Position numbers and translations under genes: made by a program
DNA from: Bacillus swezeyi
GTDB taxonomy: Bacteria > Bacillota > Bacilli > Bacillales > Bacillaceae
DNA: 64,000 nt
Assembly (NCBI RefSeq): GCF_001969815.1
Contig: NZ_MRBK01000006.1
Location: forward strand, 434,001-498,000
Direction: 5' to 3'
Part shown: piece after piece, positions 1-7,876 of the stretch
How the letters are laid out: each line of letters starts with the position of its first letter
Numbering within the stretch: position 1 is the stretch's first letter
The notes under the pieces: generated by a model
What the model was told of the DNA's origin: nothing
The model's database searches: none
Seen by the model: only the letters and a program-made list of their open reading frames with translations

Positions 1-1095
1 GGACAGCCCGGCAATCCATTCCTCTCTCGTCGTTTGAATCTTTTTCCGGTTTTGCTCATCTTTCTGCAGCGTTTCTGCCAGCTGCTCCATCGATTCAAAA
101 ACTTCGGTAAACAACCGGTAAGGCTGTTTCCTTTTTCCCTTTTTATTTCTGCTTCTCGGACGGCCCTTCCGGTTTTGCGGTTCTTCAAAGCGGCCTCTTG
201 AAAGATTAGTAATCCATTTAATCGTATGGATGATCGGCATGCCGAACCTGAAAGAATACCAAAGGGTCATCGTTGTCATCAAAAGAAGCAGAATGCCGAT
301 CACAAGGAGAATAAGTTTTAACGCAAGACCGATCATCGATCGGTTGAACTCGTGATCCGGATTAAAAATCGGATTCGGTGTTGCGGCGATCAGCCATTCC
401 GTCGCGCTTAAGCGTCTGTATGAAAATTCATGCTCATAGTTCCACGGCTTTGATCCATATTTTAAAAGCTCCAATTCATTGATTCCCTGGCTGTAATCAA
501 TATCTTGGTAGAGCGATTTTAAAAGCTTGCCTTTTTCACTAAACAGATAGACGGACCCCTGGTTTTTCTTAATGAATTCAAGCGTGCTTTTTTTATAGGA
601 GGAAAGGTCTGCTAAATCTTTTTCTTCTTTCTCCAAAAAAGACAGGATCGTGTCGCTTTTCGACTCCCATCCGAAGAGAATGACGTAGTCTTTATCATTA
701 AAATTGGCAGACCAAAAGTTCACCTTATATTTTTTGATTCTTTTTTTATCAAAGACTGACACCAGGTCTTCCCTATAATACTGCCTTTGGATTTCCGGCG
801 GAAGACGATAGGAATAAACGGTCTCCTCTTTCCCGTTTAATATCTGCAGCCAGCCCCCCTGCTTATCAACGGCCGATTTTAAGATGTCTTCAATGTGCCA
901 ATTGTTATTTTCATCGACAGTAACCCAGGTTTCAAAAGTGTCTGAAGTAGCTTTCGCCAAACCGGTGTCAGCTTCGCTCTCACTTAACCGGAGAGCGAAA
1001 AAGATCAAGGATAAAAACAAAGTCGCGACGACAAGAGCTAAAATCAGGAAAATCTGGCTGACGAAATGGACAACTAATTTTCCCCTAAGCTTCAT
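1..1095 (-). CDS. yvrG: Sensor histidine kinase YvrG, N-terminal part (runs off window)
   Basis: Membrane sensor of a two-component system; only the first 365 or so codons are inside the window, so the HisKA and ATPase domains are missing. Residues 7-37 form a first membrane helix, about 220 extracellular residues follow, and a second helix lies near residues 250-278 before a basic cytoplasmic linker. The ATG at 1095 overlaps the end of the response regulator gene by 11 nt, so the pair is translationally coupled. The partner resembles B. subtilis YvrH (recalled sequence), which makes this YvrG. In B. subtilis this pair is linked to cell-surface homeostasis. Identity rests mainly on the partner and position. 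Confidence 0.85.
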   Translation of the reverse strand, partial: MKLRGKLVVHFVSQIFLILALVVATLFLSLIFFALRLSESEADTGLAKATSDTFETWVTVDENNNWHIEDILKSAVDKQGGWLQILNGKEETVYSYRLPPEIQRQYYREDLVSVFDKKRIKKYKVNFWSANFNDKDYVILFGWESKSDTILSFLEKEEKDLADLSSYKKSTLEFIKKNQGSVYLFSEKGKLLKSLYQDIDYSQGINELELLKYGSKPWNYEHEFSYRRLSATEWLIAATPNPIFNPDHEFNRSMIGLALKLILLVIGILLLLMTTMTLWYSFRFGMPIIHTIKWITNLSRGRFEEPQNRKGRPRSRNKKGKRKQPYRLFTEVFESMEQLAETLQKDEQNRKKIQTTREEWIAGLS

Positions 1096-1819
1096 CCTTC
1101 ATCCCTTTTCTTGCAGGGCTTGGCATGAACTTGTACCCCAGGCCGCGAATCGTGACGATATATTCGGGGTTGCTCGGGTCTTCTTCGATTTTCTCTCTCA
1201 ATTTTCGGATATGGACCATCACCGTATTGCTGTCGCCGTAAGATGGCACACCCCATACCTTCTCATAAATTTGATCCTTTGAAAGCACCCTGTTCGGATG
1301 ATCGCAAAAGTATTGCAGAAGCTGAAGAAGCTGCGCCGAACAGCTGACGGCTTCGCCATCAACGATTAGCTCTGCGAAATCGGGATGAAATGTAAAGCGT
1401 TCATACTCGTAAGCTGAAGCTGCCGAACTAGCGGCGACCTCTTTATGTATATACGTTCTTTTTAAATGAGCTTTAATTCTAGCTATTAACTCCAGCGGAT
1501 TAAAAGGTTTTGTAATATAATCATCGGCACCATAGGCAAACCCGGACAGCTTGTCTAGATCAGATGTTTTCGCCGTCAGAAAAAAGATCGGGGCATTTGT
1601 GTGCCGCTTGATTTCGGGTGAAACGTCAAATCCGGTCTGTCCCGGCATCATGACATCAAGCAGAATTAAATGTACGGTTTCTTTTTTGACGATTTCAAGG
1701 GCTTCTTCGGCGCTGTTCGCTGTCAACACTTCATTAAACCCTTCTTTCGTCAGGACACGCTTCACCATTTGAACGATGGCATCTTCATCATCCACAATCA
1801 AAATTGCTGCATTTTCCAC
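1085..1819 (-). CDS. yvrH: OmpR-family response regulator YvrH
   Basis: DNA-binding response regulator of 244 residues. The N-terminal receiver domain has the acidic pocket (VDDED), the phospho-acceptor Asp in LLDVMMPG and the conserved Lys in DYITKPFNPLE. The C-terminal winged helix has the OmpR-type ending IVTIRGLGYKFMP. The start chosen is GTG at 1819, because the product then begins like B. subtilis YvrH (MENA-ILIVDDE); the frame is open upstream to 1873 without a better start. It overlaps the sensor kinase gene downstream. In B. subtilis, yvrH lies next to rsoA-sigO-oxdC; here that cluster is about 57 kb away. Confidence 0.92.
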   Translation of the reverse strand: MENAAILIVDDEDAIVQMVKRVLTKEGFNEVLTANSAEEALEIVKKETVHLILLDVMMPGQTGFDVSPEIKRHTNAPIFFLTAKTSDLDKLSGFAYGADDYITKPFNPLELIARIKAHLKRTYIHKEVAASSAASAYEYERFTFHPDFAELIVDGEAVSCSAQLLQLLQYFCDHPNRVLSKDQIYEKVWGVPSYGDSNTVMVHIRKLREKIEEDPSNPEYIVTIRGLGYKFMPSPARKGMKDEA

Positions 1820-1964
1820 TATCCTTCTTTCCTTTCTCTCTATACCATGTTTTCTTATATCCCATCTTACCATCTATCCTGTCTATATCGGCGGCCGTTT
1901 TCATATTTTAAAGTAAAAATAAACTTTTTTAGAAATCATTTAATCGACTGTATAAAAAATGGAA

Positions 1965-1992
1965 CAAAAAACAGACACCTTATCGATGTCTG
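1965..1992 (-). terminator. Rho-independent terminator of the iron ABC operon
   Basis: On the minus strand ACAGACA and TGTCTGT form a stem around a short loop and are followed by a run of six T. It begins directly after the stop codon of the ATPase gene. Confidence 0.75.
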
Positions 1993-2805
1993 TCAGCCGG
2001 TTGCCAGCCTCGAGCCCTCTTCTTTTTTCAAAAGGTCATAAGTCAGACATACCGGTTTGCCTGTGCGCGGATCTGATACGATCTCCGCGTCAATTTGAAA
2101 AACCTTTTTCAATACTTCAGATGTCATCACGTCATGCGGCGCTCCCTCTTTAATAATCGCGCCTTTGTTCAATGCCACCATATGATGTGCAAAACGGGCT
2201 GCATGGTTCAGATCGTGGATGACCATCAAAATCGTTCTGCCTTCTTCTTTATTCAGTTTCTCCAAAAGTGTAAGAATTTCAAGCTGATGCGCCAAATCTA
2301 AATAAGTTGTCGGTTCATCAAGCAAAAGCAGCTCGGTCTCCTGAGCAAGAGCCATCGCAATCCAGACGCGCTGGCGCTGTCCTCCGGAAAGAGCTTCAAT
2401 CGGCCGTTCATAAAACGGCTGCATTCCCGTGACCTGAAGCGACCATTCGATGATGCGGCGGTCATCGGCCGTCAGTCTGCCCATGCCTTTTTGGTGCGGA
2501 AAGCGGCCGTATGATACAAGTTCATAGACGGTAAGCCCTCCGGGTGCTTCAGGCGTTTGCGGAAGGATGGCCATTTGTTTTGCGATCTCTTTCGTTGACA
2601 TTTGATGGATCACCTGGCCATTCAAATAAACGGCGCCCGTTTTCGAACGCTGTAATCTCGCCATCGTCTTTAAGATCGTTGATTTGCCGCAGCCGTTCGG
2701 ACCGATCATGGTCGTCACTTTTCCTTTTGGTATATTGAGATTTAAGTTTTCGACAATCGTCTGTTCGCCGTAGGCAATCCCCAGCTTGTTTGTAGAAAGA
2801 GACAC
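1993..2805 (-). CDS. Iron-siderophore ABC transporter ATP-binding protein (FecE/FhuC family)
   Basis: Cytoplasmic ATPase of a ferric-siderophore importer, 270 residues. It has Walker A (GPNGCGKST, near residue 37), the signature LSGGQRQRVWIAMALAQ, Walker B (LLLLDEPTTYLDLAHQ) and the switch His in VIHDLNHA. The start is GTG at 2805, with GAAGGGAAG about 8 nt upstream. It is last in a three-gene operon with two FecCD permeases, 18 nt after the second. A Fur box precedes the operon. Its position next to yvsH matches fhuBGC of B. subtilis, but the genome-wide paralogues YfiZ/YfhA/YusV are similar, so the exact siderophore cannot be set from sequence. Confidence 0.9.
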   Translation of the reverse strand: MSLSTNKLGIAYGEQTIVENLNLNIPKGKVTTMIGPNGCGKSTILKTMARLQRSKTGAVYLNGQVIHQMSTKEIAKQMAILPQTPEAPGGLTVYELVSYGRFPHQKGMGRLTADDRRIIEWSLQVTGMQPFYERPIEALSGGQRQRVWIAMALAQETELLLLDEPTTYLDLAHQLEILTLLEKLNKEEGRTILMVIHDLNHAARFAHHMVALNKGAIIKEGAPHDVMTSEVLKKVFQIDAEIVSDPRTGKPVCLTYDLLKKEEGSRLATG

Positions 2806-2823
2806 CTTGCAATCTTCCCTTCT

Positions 2824-3843
2824 TTAATTTGTTTTCATCAGCAAATAGATAAAATACGGCGCTCCCAAAGCGGAAATGACAAGCCCTACGGGAATCTCCG
2901 AAGGCGCCAGAACCACCCTGCTGAGCAAATCAGCCAGCAGAAAAAGCAATGCACCGGTCAGAGCCGAAGCAGGTATCAACAGCTGATGCTTCGGTCCGAC
3001 AAGTCTTCTCGCGATATGCGGGGCAACCAGACCGAGAAAGGTGATGTTGCCCCCTGCTGCCACACAGGCGCCGCTTAGGGCTGCTGCTGCCAACAACAGT
3101 ATGCGCCGCTCTTTTTCAACAGCTGTTCCAAGGCCTTGAGCAATCTGATCGCCGAGGTTCAGTACATTTAAATAGCGCGCTTTATAGAGGATAAAAGGAA
3201 TAAGCACGACAATCCACGGCAGGGTCGCTGAAACAGAGCTCCAATTTGAGCTCCAAATGCTTCCTGACAGCCAAACAGCCGCCTGCATAAAATCATTCGG
3301 GTCCATTTTCAGCTGCAGCATCAAGATGGCTGCGGCAAATGCCGCATTGACCCCGATTCCGACCAGCACGAGGCGGATGGGATCGAGCCCTTTTTTCCAC
3401 GCCAGCAAATAAATCAGAATAACCGCAAAACCGGCCCCAAAAAATGCAAAAATCGGCAAGGAAAAAATCGTGCTTGTTTGCAGACCGTCGATTGAACCTT
3501 GGAAAAAGAAGATGAACAGCACAACGGCAAAGCCCGCACCGGCATTGATTCCCAGTATCCCCGGGTCCGCCAGGTCGTTTTGAGATACACCCTGCCAGAC
3601 GGCGCCTGCTATAGCGACCCCTGCGCCGATCAGCATGGCAAGCACCATGCGGGGCAGACGGAATTCAAAAAGCACCAGCTTATCTTGCGGTGTTCCAAAG
3701 CCGAATAATGTTTTCAACGCATCAAGCGGAGCGATTCGTATTTCTCCCGTATTCATGCTGAGCAAGAATACCGCGATCGTCAGCACAGCCATGATCAGCA
3801 TGACCATTGCTGCCCGGCTGCTTTTTTTCTTAATCGCCTCCAT
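2824..3843 (-). CDS. Iron-siderophore ABC transporter permease (FecCD family, second subunit)
   Basis: Integral membrane permease of 339 residues with about nine to ten hydrophobic segments. Typical FecCD motifs are RLPRMVLAMLIGAGVAIAGA near residues 63-82, the ATPase-contact motif GGNITFLGLVAPHIARRLVG near residue 265, and the closing segment EIPVGLVISALGAPYFIYLL. Its ATG overlaps the stop of the upstream permease (TAATG), so the two are coupled and probably form a heterodimer. The equivalent B. subtilis gene at this map position is fhuG. Fur-controlled through the operon promoter near 4966. Confidence 0.9.
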   Translation of the reverse strand: MEAIKKKSSRAAMVMLIMAVLTIAVFLLSMNTGEIRIAPLDALKTLFGFGTPQDKLVLFEFRLPRMVLAMLIGAGVAIAGAVWQGVSQNDLADPGILGINAGAGFAVVLFIFFFQGSIDGLQTSTIFSLPIFAFFGAGFAVILIYLLAWKKGLDPIRLVLVGIGVNAAFAAAILMLQLKMDPNDFMQAAVWLSGSIWSSNWSSVSATLPWIVVLIPFILYKARYLNVLNLGDQIAQGLGTAVEKERRILLLAAAALSGACVAAGGNITFLGLVAPHIARRLVGPKHQLLIPASALTGALLFLLADLLSRVVLAPSEIPVGLVISALGAPYFIYLLMKTN

Positions 3844-4907
3844 TAGAGCCCCCTCCTTTCCCGGCGGGCCAAATAGAGGAAGAATGGCACACCGACGAGC
3901 GCTGTAACCGCGCCGACAGGTGTTTCAAATGGAGGGTTGATCATCCGTGCCGCTATATCTGCATAGATGAGGAGCACGGCTCCCAACACAGCTGAACAAG
4001 GTATAATCCAGCGATAATCCACTCCGACTAAAAAGCGGGTGATATGGGGAATGATCAGACCGATGAAACCTATGGCTCCAGCTGCAGATACAGCTGCACC
4101 AGTCAGCAAAACAACGGAAATGATTCCGATCGTTTTGACTGTTTTTGTATATTGGCCAAGCCCTTTTGCCAATTCTTCCCCCAGGCTTAACACCGTAATC
4201 GAACGGGCGATGAAAAAGACAAGCGTCATGCCGAGCGCTGCTGCCGGAAGCAAAAGCTGGATGCTCAGCCATTTCATACCCGCAATACCGCCGGCATACC
4301 AAAAGCTCATATCGCGCGCCACATCGAAGTGGATCGCAATGCTTGAGGAGATTGCGCTTAAGAAAGTTCCCACAGCCGTTCCCGCCAAAGCCAGCTTCAC
4401 CGGAGAAAGGCCTCCTCTTGAAAACATCCCGACCGCAAAAACGATCGCGGCTCCAAAGCCTGCGCCGGCAAATGACCATATCATCAGACCGATCGATGAG
4501 ATCCCTGGAAAAAAGGCAAAAGCGATGGCGATAGCAAAGGTTGACCCTTGTGTTACACTCATAATTTCCGGAGATGCAAGCGGGTTTCTCGTCATGCCCT
4601 GCATAATCGCGCCGGAGACGGCCAGACAGGCGCCGACGAGAGCCGCGCTGACCGTTCTTGGCAGCCTCAGCTCCTGTATAATTTGATGGGTCGTCATTTT
4701 CTCATTAAAATGAAAAAGCGCGTCCCAAACAGTGCCGAGTTTGATATCTGCCGCACCAAGCGCAATCGACAATGCCGCGCCAAAAAGCAAAAGCATCATC
4801 CCGGCCGCAAGGACAAAAACCGCTCCAAGGGGACGGCTAACCGGACGCTGTCCATTGTCCTGCTCATCCCCGCTATTGATATGACGTATGTTTCTGTATG
4901 ACCCCAA
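3843..4907 (-). CDS. Iron-siderophore ABC transporter permease (FecCD family, first subunit)
   Basis: Membrane permease of 354 residues, first gene of the iron importer operon. It has the FecCD motifs RLPRTVSAALVGACLAVSGA and GAIGFIGLIIPHITRFLVG. The start is probably TTG at 4907, with AAAGGA about 10 nt upstream; the ATG at 4917 is out of frame. The leader of about 25 residues before the first membrane segment is polar. Upstream lies a near-perfect Fur box. No periplasmic-type binding lipoprotein gene (fhuD-like) is present next to the operon, unlike B. subtilis, where fhuD is divergent from fhuB. The binding protein must be encoded elsewhere. Confidence 0.88.
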   Translation of the reverse strand: MGSYRNIRHINSGDEQDNGQRPVSRPLGAVFVLAAGMMLLLFGAALSIALGAADIKLGTVWDALFHFNEKMTTHQIIQELRLPRTVSAALVGACLAVSGAIMQGMTRNPLASPEIMSVTQGSTFAIAIAFAFFPGISSIGLMIWSFAGAGFGAAIVFAVGMFSRGGLSPVKLALAGTAVGTFLSAISSSIAIHFDVARDMSFWYAGGIAGMKWLSIQLLLPAAALGMTLVFFIARSITVLSLGEELAKGLGQYTKTVKTIGIISVVLLTGAAVSAAGAIGFIGLIIPHITRFLVGVDYRWIIPCSAVLGAVLLIYADIAARMINPPFETPVGAVTALVGVPFFLYLARRERRGL

Positions 4908-4939
4908 TCGATGACATTCCTTTCATTCGATTCACAATC

Positions 4940-4958
4940 GATAACGATTATCATTTTC
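4940..4958. promoter_or_regulatory. Fur box of the iron ABC operon
   Basis: GATAACGATTATCATTTTC matches the classical 19-bp Fur consensus GATAATGATWATCATTATC at all but two or three positions. It lies 33 nt upstream of the first permease gene, just downstream of a candidate -10 (TATACT on the minus strand, 4966-4971). Binding would block transcription when iron is plentiful. Confidence 0.85.
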
Positions 4959-5013
4959 ATTCTATAGTATAACAGCCTTAAGCAAAATTTTTAATAAAAA
5001 ATTTCGCTGAAAT

Positions 5014-5049
5014 AAAAAAAGCAGCCGGTCTTCCACTGAAGATCCGGCT
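5014..5049 (-). terminator. Terminator of yvsH
   Basis: AGCCGG-TCTTC pairs with GAAGA-TCCGGCT around a four-base loop (5023-5049). On the minus strand it is followed by seven T, directly downstream of the permease gene. Confidence 0.85.
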
Positions 5050-5059
5050 GGCCAGAAGC

Positions 5060-6466
5060 TTATGAAGCCTGATTTTGGCTGAACTTTTTATAGACGAACG
5101 GATAGATCGCAAGACCGATAAAAAACAGCCCGATTCCTAAAATAAAAGTGGTCCAGTCGGAAGTACCCGAGACAATCACCCATAAAGAATACGCAAGGGC
5201 GGCCAATGCGATGATACCGTCTCCTGTTCGCGATCCTTTCAGCTCATCATATGTGTCGCCTTTGAGGATCAGCTTCAAGCTGAAAATAGCAGCCACGAGA
5301 TAAGGAACAAGGTAAGCAAGCGTCGCCGACGTTGTTAAAAACGTGAAGGCTTGACTGATCGTTCCCGAAATCGTTGAGAAGATAAAAATCTGTGACATCA
5401 GATTGGTGACGAGCAGAGAATTGACCGGGCTTCCTTTTTTGTTCGTTTTCGCAAAGAACGCGGGAAAATCGCCGGCCTTTGCTGCCTGATATGGAACCTC
5501 GGAACCGATCAAAATCCAGCCGAGCATAGAGCCGAACAAGGAAATGATCGCCAAAACCGCCATCACCACGCTGCCAAAGCCTCCGATAATCGCATGCAGC
5601 ACATCAACGAACGGTTTATCTGAAGCCTGCAGCTGATCATGCGGGATGATCCCCATCGTAATTAAAGTAATGATCATATAAATGCTGAGGGCAATCAACA
5701 GCCCGGTAATCGTCGCACGTTTGACATCCCTCTGAGAGGATGCGCGCCCTGACAGGATAACGGCCGACTCGATGCCGACAAACGCCCACAGGGTTGAAAT
5801 CGCTGCATTGTGAACCTGTCCGCCGAGTCCTAGGCTTTTGCCTTCTGATTCAATGGGAAAATAAAATGATTCAAATAAAGACACCTGAAAAACGAATAAT
5901 CCAGCAACAATAAACAGGACGAATCCAAGCACTTTAGAAAAGGTTGTCAAAAAGTTAAGCTTTCCGGCTCCGTTTATACTAGAGACAAGGATGAAATGCG
6001 TGCCCCACAATAAAATCGTACAAACGATAAACGTCAAAAGCTGTCCAAGTGAAACGGAATGGCCGCCAAGTTCAAACAGCTCACGTCCGTCAGTTAAAAT
6101 CGGCAGGAAAGTTGTCAAATAGCCGGCAAGGCTCGTGATGATGGCCACATTGCTGATCCAGCTTGCCACCCAGTAGCCCCACACCATTGTAAAGCCCGCA
6201 GCATTTCCTTTTTTACGATCTGAGAATAAGGCTCTTGCATAGCTTTGCGGCCCAGCTTTAAGATCTGGACGGCGAATCGATAAATGTCCGAATACAAGGG
6301 CGATCATTAACACGCCCGCACCCGTCACAAGCCATGCCGCCGTTACGCCGAACGGGCTCGCCGTCTGGGCGAGTGTGCTTGGGAGCATAAAAATTCCCGA
6401 GCCGACCATATTGCCGACAACAAATGCCGTAAGAAGCCAGAAGCCCCATTTTTTTGTCTGTTCCAT
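5060..6466 (-). CDS. yvsH: APC-family amino acid permease YvsH (probable lysine transporter)
   Basis: Membrane transporter of 468 residues and about 12 membrane segments, of the basic amino acid/polyamine antiporter (ArcD-like) group. The N-terminus carries the APC motif GNMVGSGIFMLPSTLAQ. Its long leader holds a lysine riboswitch and terminator, so expression should rise when lysine is scarce. This fits import of lysine or a related basic amino acid. In B. subtilis, yvsH is one of two genes with a lysine (L-box) riboswitch. The gene stands alone, with its own terminator. Substrate is inferred from the riboswitch and has not been read from the protein itself. Confidence 0.9.
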   Translation of the reverse strand: MEQTKKWGFWLLTAFVVGNMVGSGIFMLPSTLAQTASPFGVTAAWLVTGAGVLMIALVFGHLSIRRPDLKAGPQSYARALFSDRKKGNAAGFTMVWGYWVASWISNVAIITSLAGYLTTFLPILTDGRELFELGGHSVSLGQLLTFIVCTILLWGTHFILVSSINGAGKLNFLTTFSKVLGFVLFIVAGLFVFQVSLFESFYFPIESEGKSLGLGGQVHNAAISTLWAFVGIESAVILSGRASSQRDVKRATITGLLIALSIYMIITLITMGIIPHDQLQASDKPFVDVLHAIIGGFGSVVMAVLAIISLFGSMLGWILIGSEVPYQAAKAGDFPAFFAKTNKKGSPVNSLLVTNLMSQIFIFSTISGTISQAFTFLTTSATLAYLVPYLVAAIFSLKLILKGDTYDELKGSRTGDGIIALAALAYSLWVIVSGTSDWTTFILGIGLFFIGLAIYPFVYKKFSQNQAS

Positions 6467-6529
6467 AAGATTTAACCTCCGAGCATTTTATAAAAAATAT
6501 GCCGGACCAGACCGTGAGATCATTTAAAA

Positions 6530-6558
6530 TAAAAAAAGCATGAACAAAAGTCCATGCT
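6530..6558 (-). terminator. Riboswitch-controlled terminator upstream of yvsH
   Basis: On the minus strand AGCATGGAC and GTTCATGCT form a stem followed by seven T. It sits between the aptamer and the yvsH start and is the likely expression platform: lysine binding would favour this hairpin and stop transcription. Confidence 0.8.
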
Positions 6559-6565
6559 AAATTAA

Positions 6566-6772
6566 CATACACTCTTGATCCCCGGATAGCCCTCCGCGGG
6601 AAAACCCGCGGCAGTCCTGCACTTATTCAATGCAGGCCCAGCATAAAGAATGAATGGCTTCCTTATGCTTCGGCGCTGATGCCTTTTACACATGATCATA
6701 GACCCCATCGGCCTCACACGTGTGACTCATCATCCGCGCAACCTCTACCTCACTAGAGTTAAGAGTGAGGAT
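6566..6772 (-). promoter_or_regulatory. Lysine riboswitch (L-box) of yvsH
   Basis: The minus strand carries the conserved L-box opening GAGGTAGAGGTTGCGC near 6740-6756. Internal blocks GGCATCAGCGCCGAAGC and TGCATTGAATAAGTGCA resemble the same blocks of the B. subtilis lysC riboswitch. The aptamer closes with GGAGGGCTATCC. A long P1 is possible, with ACTCTT on the 5' side pairing with AAGAGT on the 3' side. Roughly 200 nt, the normal size for this class. A terminator follows before the gene. No peptide-coding signal was seen in the 450-nt leader. Confidence 0.92.
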
Positions 6773-6863
6773 TTATCACATATTCACTCCCGAAGGTTAC
6801 CAGAGAAATATTGATCTGTCAAAGGGAAGTGATGGAAATCCGGATCAGCATGCTTTTGTGAAT

Positions 6864-6886
6864 AGAAAAGGCCGCCTTTAGCGGCA
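6864..6886 (-). terminator. Probable terminator of sspJ
   Basis: GCCGC-TAAA-GGCGGC hairpin on the minus strand, followed by TTTTCT, about 35 nt downstream of the sspJ stop codon. Confidence 0.55.
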
Positions 6887-6917
6887 GCCTTGGCGGATAG
6901 AATCAATTTCCATCCAT

Positions 6918-7076
6918 CTATAGACGATTATCGGTTCGGTTATTTTTCTTTTTGTTGACCGCCTCTTGCAGAGGATCTCCTTTTAACGCTGCACCTGCGT
7001 CTTGAAGCGCCCCTTGAATGGCACTTTGGTCTTTGGCTTTGCTTTTTCCTCTGTCTTTATTGAAGAGAAAACCCAA
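6918..7076 (-). CDS. sspJ: Small acid-soluble spore protein J
   Basis: Minor small acid-soluble spore protein of 52 residues. The central part, IQGALQDAGAALKGDPLQEA followed by VNKKKNN, is nearly the same as B. subtilis SspJ as I recall it; a few extra residues (RTDNRL) extend the C-terminus. The start is TTG at 7076, five bases after AAAGAGGTG; an upstream in-frame ATG at 7106 lacks a ribosome binding site and would add a non-homologous leader. Hydrophilic, Lys/Gln-rich, no membrane segment. In B. subtilis it is made in the forespore under late sporulation sigma control and lies beside yvsG, as here. Confidence 0.88.
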   Translation of the reverse strand: MGFLFNKDRGKSKAKDQSAIQGALQDAGAALKGDPLQEAVNKKKNNRTDNRL

Positions 7077-7303
7077 ATGAATCACCTCTTTAATCATGTG
7101 ATACAATGTTAATTTGGCTTTTCATTTAAAAATTATTCAAGATATCAATAAAAAGCTTTTTATACCGGCATCTTTTTAGATTATTCTGCTGAAAAAATTC
7201 AAAAAAGACGGCCTAAAGTTGTCAGAATCAGTCTTGATGGCCATTAGATCTCTTGATATAGTTTTCTTTAGGAATTTGTTATAGGTCTTAAAGGAGAAGC
7301 GAT

Positions 7304-7774
7304 ATGACAGGAAAAACACACATCATGGGGGGAGTCGCTTCTTGTACGGCTGTCGCTTATTTTTATGGATATGATCCAATATTGATGACGGCTTCGGGTA
7401 CTCTTGGAGCATTGATACCGGATATTTGCCATACGAAAAGCAAAATAGGCAGGAGGCTTCCGATTTTATCAACACTGATCAGCTCCATTTTTGGACATCG
7501 GACATTTACACACAGCCTGCTCTTTTTGCTGCTTACCGCATTTGCAGCGCACTTATATTTAACTGATCAGAGCATACTTGTCGGACTGATGGCGGGAATG
7601 GCCAGCCATTTGCTCCTTGATGCAGGTACGACAAACGGTATCAAGCTTTTCTTTCCGTCCTCCATCAAGTTCCGCCTTCCGCTTTATATCAAGACGGGCG
7701 GGAAGGCCGAACAGGCTGTCTTGGCAGCCCTCACCATTCTTTCGTGTTATTTTATAGCCGGTTTAATGGCTTGA
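7304..7774 (+). CDS. yvsG: YvsG, YdjM-family membrane-bound metal-dependent hydrolase
   Basis: Membrane protein of 156 residues with four or five hydrophobic segments. Conserved His/Asp residues fit the YdjM (LexA-binding inner-membrane hydrolase) family: GKTHIMGG at the N-terminus, ALIPDICHTKSK, HRTFTHSLLF in the middle, and ASHLLLDAGTTNG. These probably form a metal site at the membrane face. AAAGGAG lies 8 nt before the ATG. Monocistronic, divergent from sspJ. The substrate is unknown in any species I can recall. The position matches B. subtilis yvsG. Confidence 0.85.
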   Translation: MTGKTHIMGGVASCTAVAYFYGYDPILMTASGTLGALIPDICHTKSKIGRRLPILSTLISSIFGHRTFTHSLLFLLLTAFAAHLYLTDQSILVGLMAGMASHLLLDAGTTNGIKLFFPSSIKFRLPLYIKTGGKAEQAVLAALTILSCYFIAGLMA

Positions 7775-7876
7775 ATTTCACGGTATAATTGATTTGCCAG
7801 CCGAAGCTTTTTTTAGTAGTTTAAACTTAAAGTGTTTTATTGCGGGGCTTGATTATATGTGAGGAGCTATTGATAA

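Noticed and set aside
4039..4686. A 215-codon open frame on the plus strand opposite the FecCD permease gene
   Set aside because: It is the antisense shadow of a clear permease gene; it has no ribosome binding site, and its Ala/Pro/Ser-rich content is what reverse-reading a membrane protein gives.
6918..7106. ATG at 7106 as the sspJ start
   Set aside because: It has no ribosome binding site and adds ten residues absent from SspJ; the TTG at 7076 has AAAGAGGTG in front and matches the family start.
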